Shown: positions 37,488 through 49,043, numbered from the stretch's first letter. The stretch: DNA of 64,000 nucleotides from Spirodela intermedia (GCA_902729315.2 LR746267.1:8932924-8996923), one strand, 5' to 3'. Notes: generated by a model not told the origin, from the letters alone. Numbers and translations: made by a program.

Positions 37488-39935
37488 ATGGCGCCTACCC
37501 TGATCCTTTACCTGCTGGTGCTGCTCCACGCGGTGAACTGTGCGCCCTCCCCGACCCAGTCATCGGGTGCGTCTGCTCTCTGCCCTAGAGAGGAGCGCGC
37601 CTTCCTCGACGCTGCCGTTCGATCGCAATGCCCCCTCTGGATCGAAAAGTCGTCGCCCGTCGAGGTACGGTTTGTCGGCCGTCTTCTTCTTCGGATTCAT
37701 CATCCGGCGTCCTCCGTTTCTGGGTTCCTTGGATTACTTCTCCGAACAGGACTTTTGGGTTCCCCTCTTTTTCCTCCGTCTCCTGGCTCCCTGAAGAGGC
37801 GGGGTTGAAAACACCCTGGTTCATTCCGTTCTCCTCCGTCTTCGAAGGCTACTTGCTGTTTTTTTATTCATTCTGTGTCCTACGCTGGTGATCAAACTAC
37901 CTTCTCCCTTTCGCGACGACGATGGTGCGGATGATGGACGGATCCAGATACCCTGATATGATATCTGTTCGGTGAAATCTTCAGCCTCTATCTGACTATT
38001 GCCCCAGTTCTTTTTGTCCACCCCCCACAACACTGGCGTTCCCCTTTAATCTCTGATGAGGGGGAGCACCCTGGTTATCATCAACAAACCCTCTGAAGCA
38101 ATCAAGGGCTGTTCCCCTTTGATCGCTATTTAATCCGAGGGGAAATGGTTATGACCAATAACGCTGAAGAGCCCTTGCGTGCCGGCTCGGTCGAATCTGA
38201 TTGTTCATGGGCGACATAGTCTAAACGGCCATGAAGATTTCCACAGCTCATTGAAATTCCTAGTCTAATCCTTGTGCCGAATTCTGGGCTGTTTCTGATT
38301 CTCGATCGGGCGCTGCTCCGTTGCGTGCCAGCTCGGTCGAATCTGATTGTTCATGGGCGATATAATCTAAATGTCCATGAAGATTTCCACATCTGATTGA
38401 AATTCCTAGCCTAATTCTTGTGCCGAATTCTCGGCTGTTTCTGAATTCTCCAGCAGGCGCTGCTCATTCAGATGCCGCCTTCGAGGCTACAATCAGGCGA
38501 AGAACGTCAATAGATTCATAAGAACGTTGTCGGGAAGGCTCTCCTTTTTTTCTTTTTTTTCCACTAATTGGCCATAGAATAATCTGCCGTGTGGTTGAAG
38601 GCGACGAACTCCATTAGATGCCTTTTAATGGAATATATTGCCGATCATCGCATCGTTGTCCAGCTTATCCTCCTTAATTTTTGCTATTCCTGCTCTCTCG
38701 TCCATTGATCACATGTTTTCTCCGCCTCTGGGCAGATGAATCTGAGTCGTCTCACAAATCTGTAGGGAGAACTGAGTGAGCCCCTGGTGCATATTTTTCT
38801 CAGACTTTCATGCCGTTCCTCGTGGAATTCTCCTTTCCCATTAATCGATCACCGGTGAGATAACAGCTCCATAGAAATTCAGCATCTCGCAAGAATTCCA
38901 TCCAGGAAAAACCTCAAAGCCCACCTCTGTCAGCCTTCACATCCTTTCTTCTTCTTCTTCTTCTTCTTCTTCCATTCTAATTACTCTGGTTGCAGGTGAC
39001 TGGTGAGACCCTTGATAAGCTCCTGAGCGACGGCCGGGGGAAGACCCTCTACGCTGTGCTGCTTCATGCTTCCTGGTGTCCCTTCTCTCGGGCGGCGCGG
39101 CCCGCCTTCGACGCCCTCAGCACCATGTTCCCTCAGATAAGGCATCTGGCGGTGGAGGAGTCCTCCGCCATGCCGAGGTTTGGCTCCGGCTGCTGCTCTC
39201 CTTCCATTCTCTTGTGCTCAGATTGAGCAGAACTCCTCGTGTTGATGTTTGCTGCAACCCCTTATCTGCAGTATATTTTCTAGATTTGGAGCCCACAGCC
39301 TTCCGTCCATAGTGTTGGTCAACGGGAAGATCATGGTGCAGCACCGGGGAGGAAAGGATCTCGATTCCCTCGTGGCCTTCTACGAGAGAAGCACTGGTAT
39401 CTCTGGTTCAGCCCGACATGGGTTGACTTCTCTTCGTTTTCCGATCCTTGCTGTACGAGTGAGCGAGCCCGGTTGACTTCTCGGCGTTGCCTTTTCAGGT
39501 CTGCGCCCGGTTGCCGACCTATCTGTTGACCCAGGGGTTCACTTGCGGCGGGAGAGCTCGTCGGTCCCCTGGTGGTGGTCGTCGTCTGCGAGGGAGTTCG
39601 TCACCAGGGAGCCGTATCTTGCCTTCTCCTTGCTGTTCCTCTCCCTGAGGGTGTTCCTCTTCCTCTTCCCGGGGATCCTGCTCCGGTTGAGGGCCGTCTG
39701 TTGGTCGTATGCCCGGTCGGTGAAGCAGGGGATCCTTGTGGAGTGGAGCCAGCTTTCGGGGCGGGCCCTGCAGATGATCGAAGTGAAGAGGATGTGCAGC
39801 AAGCTCTGTCTCAGCAACAAGAAGAATCTCCGCAGAGGGGCGGATAATGCCCGGGCGTGGGCCTCCTCCCTCACCTCGGTCTCCTCACTGGGTGAGTCGT
39901 CTTCTTCCTCGAGGTCGCCCCCGCAAGACTCGTAA
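37488..39935 (+). CDS. APRL5: 5'-adenylylsulfate reductase-like protein (APRL), thioredoxin fold with membrane segment
   Basis: Secretory-pathway thioredoxin-fold protein of the plant APR-like family. The role is poorly known; it lacks the sulfate reductase domain, so it is not a sulfur-assimilation enzyme. Exons: 37488-37664, 38996-39177, 39272-39396, 39499-39935; GT-AG and in frame, 306 aa. Order: signal peptide (1-18, TLILYLLVLLHAVNC), a Cys-containing N-terminal segment, the thioredoxin-like domain (about 60-165) with the atypical single-Cys site ASWCPFSR where CxxC would stand, and the cis-Pro strand HSLPSIVLVNG, then a hydrophobic span (about 205-230) and a basic, Ser-rich tail. The length and layout match Arabidopsis APRL5/APRL7. 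Intron 1 (37665-38995) contains a 146-bp tandem duplication. The exact paralog number is uncertain. Confidence 0.9.
38175..38465. repeat. 146-bp tandem duplication in APRL intron 1
   Basis: Copy 1 at 38175-38320 and copy 2 at 38321-38465 are directly adjacent. Both begin TTGCGTGCC(G/A)GCTCGG and end GGCGCTGCTC, with roughly ten per cent differences by eye. Confidence 0.92.
38946..38972. repeat. (TTC)n before APRL exon 2 acceptor
   Basis: About nine TTC units ending 24 bp before the acceptor AG (38994-38995), so forming part of its polypyrimidine tract. Confidence 0.85.
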
Positions 39936-40116
39936 ATCCTCTTCTTCCTCACATGCTCTTGTCCGAGGGCGATCGCAGAGGAGCTCGTCTACCCCCCCAC
40001 CCCACCCCCCCTCCTCTGAGGCTCCTGCTCTGGTTCCTTGGTTTCTCCTCCTGGAATTGAAGCTGCAGTTGCAGGTGGTGGGTCACGCTGAATCCTGTAT
40101 ATTTCTTGTTCACAGG

Positions 40117-40192
<76 letters not shown>

Positions 40193-41339
40193 CTCTTCTT
40201 CCCCAGGCCAGGTGGAGGAGCCTTTTTGCCTCCTGTCCTTCTGTCGCTTTCGTCGTCCCTTTGGGAGCTCTCCCCTGCAATCATCTCCGATTAGGAACAA
40301 ACCACACCTCTTTGTTGAATATTCCAAATATCTCGTATTTAAGCTAAGTTGACTTGGAATTTTCAATTTTCAACAAAAATAAATATATCTCTCTCTCGCT
40401 CTCTCTAGGCTTGGTCTTAGCCTTGGGCCCACGCGACGAGCCAGGAAAGGGATAGAGAGATTCCGGTTATCTCAGCCCCTCTCTCATCCATTTGACTTCT
40501 TCAAACGGACCCTCAATTCTGTACGTCTCATGAGACTGAGAGTAATCGAACTGCCAAAAAACAGATTTTTGTTCACCTTGATGGCGGCGGCTCCCGTCGG
40601 GTGTACCTGGGCACGCGATGAACTCGCTCCCCTCAGCGTCAACCACTGGAGGAGGAGGAGGAGCCCACCAAGGAGTGGCTTCTTCCTGGTCTTGCGTGCT
40701 ATACGGGGACTCCCCAGGTCCACGGGAGAAAAACCACCGTTGCTTGCCATGGCGCCGCCAACTGTCCTCGTTCTTTTCCGGGCATGTAGCTTTCGGCCCT
40801 CCGCCCGCCACCCCGGCCACCACCGCGAGCCTCGCCGCTGCGAGAAGACGCCTTCCGGCGACACCTGTCATCCACCTCCTCGCTCTCTCTGTGGGTCCGC
40901 CGGTGGCCACCTCCGGCAAGCAACCGCAGATCTTTTTTTTATTTTAATCCTGGGTTGCTTTCTTTTCTTCTTCCGGAGTGATGTCGGTTCTGCTGAGTGT
41001 CGTCTCCTGGAAAAGATAGGGGAAGTACAGAAGTGGGGATATTTGCAGGCATTAACGAAGTGGGGAAGGATTCCTACCTGAATTCAGCGTGATTTCTCGC
41101 TTGTAATTATCTCCCAGCCGGAGGGCGAGCAGATCTTCCGAGCGAAGCGGTGGAAGGTGTCCCTTTCGCTCCTGTCATATCCTTGGAAGGATAAATATGC
41201 TCTCCCTTCCTCTGAGGAAGGAACCCACCCCCTCTCCCTCCCCTTCCTCCATGTGCCAGGGTGGGCTGCAAACCAGTCGCCCTGGTCGTTCCGCTTATAT
41301 GAGAACCCTACCTTCCCTGTATGCCTGGTAGCCCTCGTC
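39936..41339. other. APRL-DUF6821 intergenic region
   Basis: APRL 3' flank, a long CT tract, then an oddly GC-rich block (about 40560-40925) rich in CCG/GGC triplets with overlapping open frames in several frames of both strands but no recognisable domain, then the leader of the next gene. A short GCGCC-rich stretch near 40748 was considered as a retroelement remnant but not supported. Confidence 0.55.
40118..40191. repeat. (CT)37 microsatellite
   Basis: Pure CT run starting 183 bp after the APRL stop codon, probably in its 3' untranslated region or just beyond. Confidence 0.93.
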
Positions 41340-42239
41340 ATGGAGAAATCGTCTGTTCAGAGGGACCTGGAGGACTGGGAGTTCCTCAGCGATGATGGGT
41401 TCCTCGATCTGGGGCAGCAGGAGACCGGGAAGAGCGTGGTGATCTCCAAGGGTTCTGGGTTCAGCAGCAGAGGGGGCCTCGTCGATGTCAACTACTTCGT
41501 GTGCCCTCCGCATCATCCTCCTCACCTCCTCATTGGGGCGACGGAGGATCTGATCCTTGCAACCAAGAACAAATATCAGAGCAGGAGGGACCCGGATGAG
41601 GGCTCCGTAAAGGAGATTAGGGAGATCGAGGTGGCGGCGCCGCCGGCGGCCCTCGCCAACCAGGAGGTTATCTCCCAGGTGTTCTTCCGGAAGCTCGGAG
41701 AGAACGAATTCGTCGACATGAAACTGGACTCCCCCCCGAAATCCCCCACTTCGAGGGGTGTCAAGCCTCCTCTAATGGAGCTTCCGGGGGGAGGCAGATT
41801 CGAGGGAAAGGGGGAGGAGACTGGCAAAGGGGAGACTCACAAGATCCTATCAGAAGAGAATGAGGAGGAGGAAGAGGGAAAAGAGAGGAACTCACTTGTG
41901 AGGTCGGGGAACAACGGCAAGGGCTCCTGGGAAAACTTCGGTTTCGGCATCTGGAAGTGGAAGATCACCGGCGCCGGCGCGCTCTGCTCCATCGGCGTGG
42001 CAGCGGCCACCATCTTCATCTTCATACTGAGCGGGCCGCAGCGCCAGAGGCAGCAGCAACAACAGAGCCAGAAGATCCAGTTCCAGGTTTACCCAGATGA
42101 GAAGGTTACCATCCAAACCTCAAACCTCCTGGAAGAAAGAAATCCAAACGTCTTAATTTCTCTCCAGTTTGACGGAATTTTCTGCAGATCTCTGGTTGAG
42201 GCGCTACGCATGGCTGGCTGATTTCTTCTTCATAATAAA

Positions 42240-42270
<31 letters not shown>

Positions 42271-42466
42271 CATGGACTGGAGACGATGATCAGAGAATTG
42301 ATGCCTCACGAAGCTCCTCTCACCTTGTTCTTCGTGACCTTGGCTGCAGAGCATCAAGCAGGTGGTGCAGCAAGCTACAAGGCTGAACCAGGCGATCTCG
42401 GTGGTGAGGGGAGTTCCAGTGACAAGAGCACACATATCCTTTGGTGGGTACTACGATGGCCTGTAG
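41340..42466 (+). CDS. DUF6821-type single-pass membrane protein (2 exons)
   Basis: Plant protein of unknown function, similar from memory to the products of At3g03870 and At5g18130. Exons 41340-42104 and 42350-42466; GT-AG and in frame, 293 aa. The N-terminus EDWEFLSDDGFLD is the family hallmark. A long polar, charged middle follows, with an acidic run near residue 175-185, then one hydrophobic helix at about 214-233 (GALCSIGVAAATIFIFILSG). The tail after the membrane has KQVVQQATRLNQAISVVRGV and ends in FGGYYDGL, both conserved in relatives as I recall. It lies next to an APRL gene, as in Arabidopsis, which suggests ancestral order rather than function. Without the second exon the frame would run on to a stop at 42221, but the spliced C-terminus fits the family. 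Confidence 0.85.
42240..42271. repeat. (CT)n-(CA)n compound repeat in the intron
   Basis: About nine CT then six CA units, within the 245-bp intron (42105-42349) of the DUF6821-type gene. Confidence 0.9.
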
Positions 42467-43337
42467 CCAGCAGCGGCAACTACTGCGAACAACCCTGCGC
42501 ACTGGTCACATTCAGAAGAAAGATCTACATAGCTTTTGTACATGGTAGAAAATATAGATGAAATGGGGGGAAAGCCCATAGGACTAGTTTGTGCACATTG
42601 TAAAATGCAATGCCGTGGTTGGGACAATCCCATTGGAATGGATCCTGGCGGGTCATAGTATGAAGAATATAAAATAAGACCTTGATCTGGGTTCTTGTCT
42701 TCTTCCGTCTGTGTTTACTTCAAGAAACTTCTCTCCTGTTAAAAACGGAAGCTTCGTGCATTGTGAAGATAAGAAATCAACCAGACAACACACAGGGTCA
42801 CCATCAATCAGATGACTAATTGAGAAAAAATCACTCTCTTGGGTTTAGGAAATCAGATCGACAGCCAAGGTACAAGTTTTGTTCTAGTTATACTGAAAGA
42901 CATCATCAACACAAAGGCCTGGAAGTTCTGCGGTCAATCAAATGAAAACAGCAGGAGCTAGTGACGCATGATTTGTGTTCCTGGAAGTAGTAAATCGGGG
43001 AGCATCCTCGAAACGTGTGCTGGTTTTGTGGTTTATCAATGCAGCAATTAAGCAACTGAGTTGAAAAAAGTACATGAGCATCGGGCTCAAGGAAAAAAAT
43101 ACGCATACAAAGGGAGCCAGAAGCATTACCGATGGTAGAATATATGGATATTATCGACCCTTTCGCTGTGCTCCAAGCATTTCACCCCAAGGGCTTGACC
43201 TCATCCTCTTGTTTTCCTCTGTTCGTCTTCCTCCACACGGACACAGTTCTGCTTCAACCAGTTCCCGCCCCCCGTAGTACCCTTTTAAATCCGATGGGGC
43301 GCGTTCGGCTCCTCGATCGCCGCTGTTCGGAGGGGAG
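42467..43337. other. Spacer before the LRR receptor-like kinase gene
   Basis: DUF6821-gene 3' flank and LRR-kinase 5' flank. No gene, repeat array or RNA was recognised; open frames are short and lack domains. Confidence 0.65.
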
Positions 43338-45176
43338 ATGGGACTCCACTGGTTCCGCTTCTCCTTCTTCTTGCCCTTTCTTCTGTTTGCAGTCCCTGCA
43401 CTAGGGCAGGCCTGGGTTGGGCAGGATCTTCGTCTTCTTCTCGCCTTCAAGTCCTCCGCCGATGCTCAGGGCGCTAGCCTGAGCAGCTGGGAGGGGACGA
43501 ATCCCTGCTCCGGCAGTTGGCGAGGAGTTAGATGCCGCGCTGGGCGGGTCGCCGGCGTCGTCCTCGACGGCGCCTCCCTGGTCGGCGGCATCTCTTCCCT
43601 TCTTCGGCTGCCACACCTCGAGCTCCTCAGTATGAGGAGGAATCTGCTCAGTGGAACAATGGCCGCGCTGACTGCTCTCAGCAACGCTAGGCTTAAATAC
43701 CTCTTCCTCTCGCACAACCAGTTCAACGGGAGCCTGGAAATCTCCCTCCCTGCCCTGGTTTCTCTGAGGCTGGAGGGCAATGGGTTCTCCGGCGACCTGC
43801 GGGGTCTGCGGCTGCCGAACTTGCAGGACCTCAACGTGTCCGGGAACTCCCTCTCCGGCGAGATCCCTAGTTACCTTTCCAGGTTTCCGGCGTCGGCTTT
43901 TGGCCTGAACCCGTCTCTCTGCGGGGATCCTCTCCCCAGCTGCGCCACAACGTCACCCATGCTCGTCACCCGAGCTACTCCTTCCCCAACTCCTTCCATG
44001 GCCAGCGTCTGCATCAGGAAGGCCTTGAACAAGCTTCGTGCCGTCGTCGTCTTCGCCGTCGGCGCCGGTGACGCGATCATCATTTCAGTACTCCTGGCCA
44101 TAGTCGTCGGGATGTACCTGTGGATCTCCGGGAGAGGTGGCGCCGCCGCCGCCGCCAATCGGCGAACTGTAGACACTTCCCGGCCACCGGAGACGGAGCG
44201 GGAGGTGTGGGCCGGTGACGGCCAGAAGAGGGACACCGGACTGGTCTGCTTCGAAGGAGGGGAATATCTCCGGCTGGATTGTCTTCTCAAGGCTTCTGCG
44301 GAGGTCCTGGGGGAAGGAGACGCCGGCGGCACCTACAAGGCTGCCCTAGACGACGGCCTGATCGTCGCCGTGAAGAGGCTCGACGTCTCCTGCTTCCCCG
44401 CCGGCAAGGCCTTCGACCAGCAGATGCGCGTCATCGGCATGGTGAGGCACAGAAACCTGGTCAGCCTCAGAGCGTACTACAATGCCCGCGAGGAGAAGCT
44501 TCTCGTCTACGACTACCTACCCAACGGCAGCCTCCACTCCCTGTTGCAGAACCGTAAGACTCAAAATTCCTGCTGATCTCCTTCGATTAATCTCCGCACA
44601 AAACTTTCTGACGAGATCGCTTGCACTGATCGGAGCTTCGCAGGAAGAGGATACGCGAGGACTGGAGGTCCTCTGGACTGGAATTCGAGGAAGAAGATAC
44701 TGATCGGCGCAGCGCAGGGGCTCGAGTTCATCCACAGCTTTCCCTCGCGATCGCCGCTGGTTCACGCCAACTTCAAGCCATCGAACGTCCTCATCGACGG
44801 CGGAGGCGACGCCTGCGTCTCGGATTGGGGTCTGATGCAGATCGCCAGGAGCTCCCGCCGGCGGCCGTCTCCTTCCCGGCAGCAGCTCTCCCTCTCACCA
44901 TTGCCGGAGACCGACGGTTCTCCGGCGACGGCGGCGGGATGGCAGCGGTACAGAGCACCGGAGCTGATGAGGGGGAAGCGGGCCACACAGGCGTCAGACG
45001 TCTACAGCTTCGGGATGGTGATGCTGGAGGTGGTGACGGACAAGGAGATTGGTGACGGCGAGGCGGAGGAGGAGGTGATGCGGATGGTGAAGATCGGGAT
45101 GATGTGCACCAAGGAGAATCCGGAAGAGCGGCCAGCGATGAGCAGCGTCGTCCGGCTCATCGGCGATCTTCTGTAG
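43338..45176 (+). CDS. LRR receptor-like kinase, LRR-III type, probable pseudokinase (2 exons)
   Basis: Plasma-membrane receptor-like protein. Exons 43338-44553 and 44644-45176; GT-AG and in frame, 582 aa. Order: signal peptide (1-23), LRR N-terminal cap with NPCSGSWRGVRC, about four or five leucine-rich repeats (LKYLFLSHNQFNGSLEISLP, LQDLNVSGNSLSGEIP), a Cys pair, a Ser/Thr/Pro stretch, a transmembrane helix (about 235-260) and a kinase-like domain. The glycine loop is degenerate (GEGDAGGTYK), the VAVK lysine is kept, the catalytic HRD is replaced by HAN (HANFKPSNVLID) and DFG by DWG. Between SDVYSFGMVMLEVVTDKE and MVKIGMMCTKENPEERPAMS only about ten residues remain, far fewer than usual, so subdomain X is shortened. 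It is therefore probably a signalling scaffold rather than an enzyme. High GC in third positions. No specific Arabidopsis ortholog is claimed. Confidence 0.9.
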
Positions 45177-45943
45177 ATCAACAACTCCTACCGCCGTGTT
45201 CATTCATCTCCATAGACGTCAACGATTTCTTTTTGTAGTTTTCAATCCGAGACTGCTGACTATTAGCGGGTGGCCCCACATCACATCACAATCTCAAAAA
45301 AAAAAAAAAAAAAAGTGATTCCTGAGCTACTGCTGATCGATCGAAAGAGATTCTAATCGCACCACCAAGTTCCCACGTGTAGAAAGAAGAGTAGAGAACT
45401 CCGTTTACTGGTTATCTAACGATCTCTTCATTCATTTCCCGATCCGCAGTTCATAATTATGGCGCTTTTGGTACTGGTCCCTATACTCATCGGCGCGATC
45501 GTCGGAGCACGACTTGGAATCCGATTAAGTTGATAGACTTAATCGCTTCCTCCCGCCCTACAGGAGATAACCTACACAGGCGATGCTTTCTCCGGTTGAA
45601 TTGACTGGTTTCCTGGAGAAGGTTGGAACGCGGCCGAAGAGAGTTTCTCTCCGCCCCCCCCGCCACCGTTATCACCACCACTGTCGTCATCAAGCGGGAA
45701 GCTCATACAGGCTTTCAAGTCCCTCAGAGGAGGGGTCGTCATCAAGGAAGAGAAACTCCGTGATTGAGACAGAAAATTCAGGAAGCATCATTCATACAGT
45801 ACGTACAGAGGAACACCGTCTCACGGCACAACGAAAAACGAAAGAGAGAGAGAGAGAGCGGGAAAGAGAGGAGCAAAACCTAAGAACGAAATAATAACAA
45901 AGCAAGGAGCGGAGGACGGAAGGCGGCATCCAGATCTATCAGG
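45177..45943. other. Convergent spacer between LRR kinase and AGP genes
   Basis: Both 3' flanks. It contains a run of about 18 A (45297-45315) and a GA run at 45842-45859. No gene is supported; an open frame at 45583-45894 is low-complexity. Confidence 0.65.
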
Positions 45944-46135
45944 TCAGATCAAGAAGCCGAAGGCGAAGGCCGACAAGGCGGCGACGGCGGCCACAGGGCC
46001 GGTGATTGCGCCGACTCCAGAAAAAGGAGGGGGAGCAGGCGCATCGGCGGCTGCCGCCATCTCCACAAGCGAAGACGCAGCGACGACGGCCACACCGGCC
46101 ATGGCGAGGAGCCTCATCTTCAAACCTGCCTCCAT
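45944..46135 (-). CDS. AGP: Arabinogalactan peptide (GPI-anchored, single exon)
   Basis: Very short cell-surface proteoglycan precursor of 63 aa. A hydrophobic signal peptide (about 1-30, with MRLLAMAGVAVVAASS) is followed by a tiny mature core ADAPAPPPFSG, whose Ala-Pro repeats are the sites for proline hydroxylation and arabinogalactan addition, and a C-terminal hydrophobic stretch (AAVAALSAFAFGFLI) that serves as the GPI-anchor signal. This three-part layout is typical of AG peptides of 60-odd residues, so the gene looks complete. Translation may also begin at the second Met (46117), which gives a more usual signal peptide. A TATA element lies about 150 bp upstream and a CT/GA repeat sits in the leader. 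The exact AGP number is not assigned. Confidence 0.85.
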   Translation of the reverse strand: MEAGLKMRLLAMAGVAVVAASSLVEMAAAADAPAPPPFSGVGAITGPVAAVAALSAFAFGFLI

Positions 46136-46158
46136 TTCTGCCGGCGAAGAAGTGTGCC

Positions 46159-46187
46159 TCCTCTCTCTCTCTCTCTCTCTCTCTCTC
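46159..46187. repeat. (CT)n in the AGP leader
   Basis: About 14 CT units, GA on the AGP sense strand, 24-52 bp upstream of the AGP start codon and downstream of its TATA element, hence in the 5' untranslated region. Confidence 0.9.
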
Positions 46188-46284
46188 CCCCCGGCAGAGG
46201 ATGGCAGAGGCCTATCCGCTTGAGAGAGAGACAGACGGGAGCAGAAGCAGAGACCTGGGTAAGGAGGAAGAGGGTGGGACGAGA

Positions 46285-46291
46285 CTTTATA
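46285..46291 (-). promoter_or_regulatory. Candidate TATA box of the AGP gene
   Basis: The minus strand reads TATAAAG about 150 bp upstream of the AGP start codon, a standard distance. Confidence 0.6.
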
Positions 46292-48425
46292 GGAAGCTTG
46301 GAGTTTTCCAGTCTGGTCCCCGCTGGAATTTTCCGTCCATTCCGGCCTCCCCCGAATATTTATTACTGAAAAACCATATTATTATTAGTTTAAGATCCCT
46401 CCAGTAGAGAGAGAGAGAGAGAGACACGCTGTCTTTGCGCTGGCTGTGGGACCCACGATGCTGACCAGGCATCCGCAAATACGACTTTCACCATCTTAAG
46501 AGTGTTTAGGGTGTGTCTGTGCGACGTCATCAGAACTCCCTCCCCCCCGGGAGCTGGTTACTTTTGTTCTATCTGTGTGGGACCCGATCCAGTGACCTCT
46601 ACACGAAGGGAAGACCGCCATCAGCTTCGAACTTCGCTTCCAAGGTGCTTCCTCAGACCAACTACACCCCCTATTGCGTCATCCATCCACATCATCTTTA
46701 ACACCTGACGGTTCCGGGAACGCTTCAAAGGCTTCCTCCGGTAGACATATAATTGTATATGACATCACATGTTAATTATCACACACATCAATAAAAAATA
46801 TCTCACAATCCACAAAAAACGTTGTATCCTAACTTAACTTAAATAATAAGATATTACGTAAACCTTGGTCCCCATTTTCAATCCACATTTAATTCAATTA
46901 ATGCGCATATGGACTAGTAAGTGCCTTGTTTGGGTCCACATTATTTCCCGTTTTATTTGGCATATTTTTTCAAAATCAAATCCTTGTCCTCTAACTATGT
47001 ATCATTGAAACGTCAATAGAAAATAGAAGAAAAAACTATATATATCTCTCTCTCTCTCTTGCTTATGGGCTGTCGACCAATAAATTAATATTTTGATTTT
47101 TTTGGGGAAATTAATGGTTATTTTTTCATTGTTAGGGGAATTTTAATGCATGTTTTTTTTATGTATAAGACGGAATATTGTACATTTTTTGGCATGGGGG
47201 GTTAGAGCATCAAATCCATCTGTCTCCATACATATCAATGTCCACCTTAAGACAATTCCCTTAGTGGAGAGCTTACAATGTGCAACTTAATGGACAACTT
47301 GGTGAAATTCATAACAAAAATTATGATGATTGACGAAATCAACGGGGAAATAAATGTACCCCATCCAATTTATGGATTACGTTAGTTGAATTAGTCAACA
47401 ATAGGAACACGCGTTGTCTCTCCCAATTTACATATCCCCATTGTCAAACATGATGAGTAGTCTCTCCCAAAAACCAATTATTATGAGGAAAAAAACAAAA
47501 ATGCTATTGTTTGAGATATTTGTGTAGACTAGTCAAGATTGTGCCTATACAAGCATATGAACTTAGCAATGATATATATTTTTTCTGATTACGGCCTCAG
47601 ATATGACATAAAGATAAGTCAACCCAAGATTTTCCAGGGTATTTAACAGCACTGACCATTGCTTTGCTTAGCTAAGAGAAATTTGCATATTATTTTCCCC
47701 TCATATTTACGCAATATTCGATCATCTCCCAAGGTTGAAAAGAGTTGAAGAATGGATTCCATTCCAAAAATGGGCCATTTCTTCAACCATGTATTTTAAT
47801 TTAAAATAAGTAATAATCATAATTTCAGGAAAAATACTAAAATATTTGCGTAATGTTGGGACGATTTGGGATAGTTTTCTGCATTGGGTTCATACTTTAT
47901 TTATTTTATTATAAATAATAGTAGGATTGCCATATATACGGTGAAAACAGTGGGCAATGTACAACATTTAAAATCTTGAGATTTTCAATTAAATATATTT
48001 TGGGAAATACCATCGACAGTGCTCGATATGGAAAACCGACCATCAAAATATTTTATCTGTCCGTTATTATTTTTAAACTGATGCTGTGAGATAATCTCGC
48101 AATATCCAATAAAAGATAAATCCGTCCCATCGGGGACAATAATGGGGCCCATCGTCCTAAAGCCGGCCCACCCCCATGGAGCTGGACACAGATTGGCCCA
48201 CGGGAGTCTCTCGTACAAGTGCCGGCCTACTAAGCGTGCCCAATATTGTCCAATACCATAAAGGCGACGGTTTTTTAGGCAGGGGCGATCAAACTAAAGT
48301 ACGTATAAGTACTCACGGTGCTGGTACATATCAGAGAGGGCTTCGAATAAAAAGCCTCATTTGACATCTTCTAACGGTGCGTCAGCCTAACGGTGCGTAG
48401 CACAGCATCGCATTGTTCCCAAGAA
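46292..48425. other. AT-rich intergenic region
   Basis: About 2.1 kb between the AGP promoter and the next candidate promoter. It is strongly AT-rich from 46740 to 48120, with a GA run (46406-46423) and a short CT run (47046-47060). No open frame, terminal repeat or RNA gene was recognised. Confidence 0.7.
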
Positions 48426-48550
48426 GTACGTGACATGTGGGGTGCGCGACGTGGCGCCGTTCGACGTCACAGACGGTTGGCTTCTCCGGTAACGGCGGGC
48501 GGCAAACGCGTGACGGAGTTGCTGGTCCGTAATTCTTTTTCTATATAAGG
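48426..48550 (+). promoter_or_regulatory. Candidate promoter with three ACGT-core motifs and a TATA box
   Basis: ACGT cores at 48428-48431 (TACGTGAC), 48449-48452 (GACGTGGC, ABRE/C-G hybrid) and 48464-48467 (CGACGTCAC) lie within 40 bp, followed about 75 bp later by CTATATAAGG (48541-48550). Spacing and motifs are those of a bZIP-responsive plant promoter. The next plus-strand gene starts at 49267, which implies a leader of roughly 690 nt or a separate, unrecognised transcript. Confidence 0.45.
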
Positions 48551-48836
48551 GTAAAAGAGTCTAAAGCGCAACTAAACAGGCGCCCGAGGGGGTGTGCCTC
48601 TCCATCCTATCCTTTCATCCCGAAACCTACGGTCCAGAATGATTCAAGCTCAGATATTTTATTTTCCTCTATTTTGTAATTTCCCAAAAATATTTTAAAC
48701 CATTCATCCTCACTGGCACCATAGCAATTTCGGATATATAATATATTTTTAATTACCTTACTTTACGTCGAATGTATATTTTAAAAAATGTGTCAATATA
48801 TATTGCGTCGTTAATAAGGAAATTAGGAAGTGGGGA

Positions 48837-49043
48837 ATGTCAGTGGAGGAGGCGCAGAGCAGGCCAGGCCTCGGCGGCGGAGAAACTCATCCCGTCGTTC
48901 GCTGCATCATCCTTCCGGTGAGCGTTCTCCTCCTCCTCTTCCTCCTCCTTTTCCTCCCTCGGTCATTGCTTTACTCTGCCTTGCTGCCGGCGCTGCCGGC
49001 GGAATCTCGTCCCTCATCCGTCTTCTTCTGGTGCGGCCGCTGA
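48837..49043 (+). other. Possible upstream ORF in the DUF1639 leader (68 codons)
   Basis: An ATG-initiated frame with a hydrophobic stretch (IILPVSVLLLLFLLLFLP) in GC-rich sequence, ending 224 bp before the DUF1639 start codon. If the leader begins near 48575, this would be an upstream ORF. The codon pattern (CTC/TCC runs) is equally consistent with a pyrimidine-rich leader. Confidence 0.25.

Noticed and set aside
40740-40765. Possible LTR-retrotransposon primer-binding-like TGGCGCCGCCA
   Set aside because: No adjacent LTR, polypurine tract or gag/pol remnant; a short GC-rich match is not enough.
40467-40947. Overlapping open frames on both strands in the GC-rich block
   Set aside because: Several frames are open at once, as expected from base composition, and none has a recognisable domain.
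42905-43126. Small minus-strand frames with Phe/Leu-rich segments
   Set aside because: Short, no signal or domain, in the spacer upstream of the LRR kinase.
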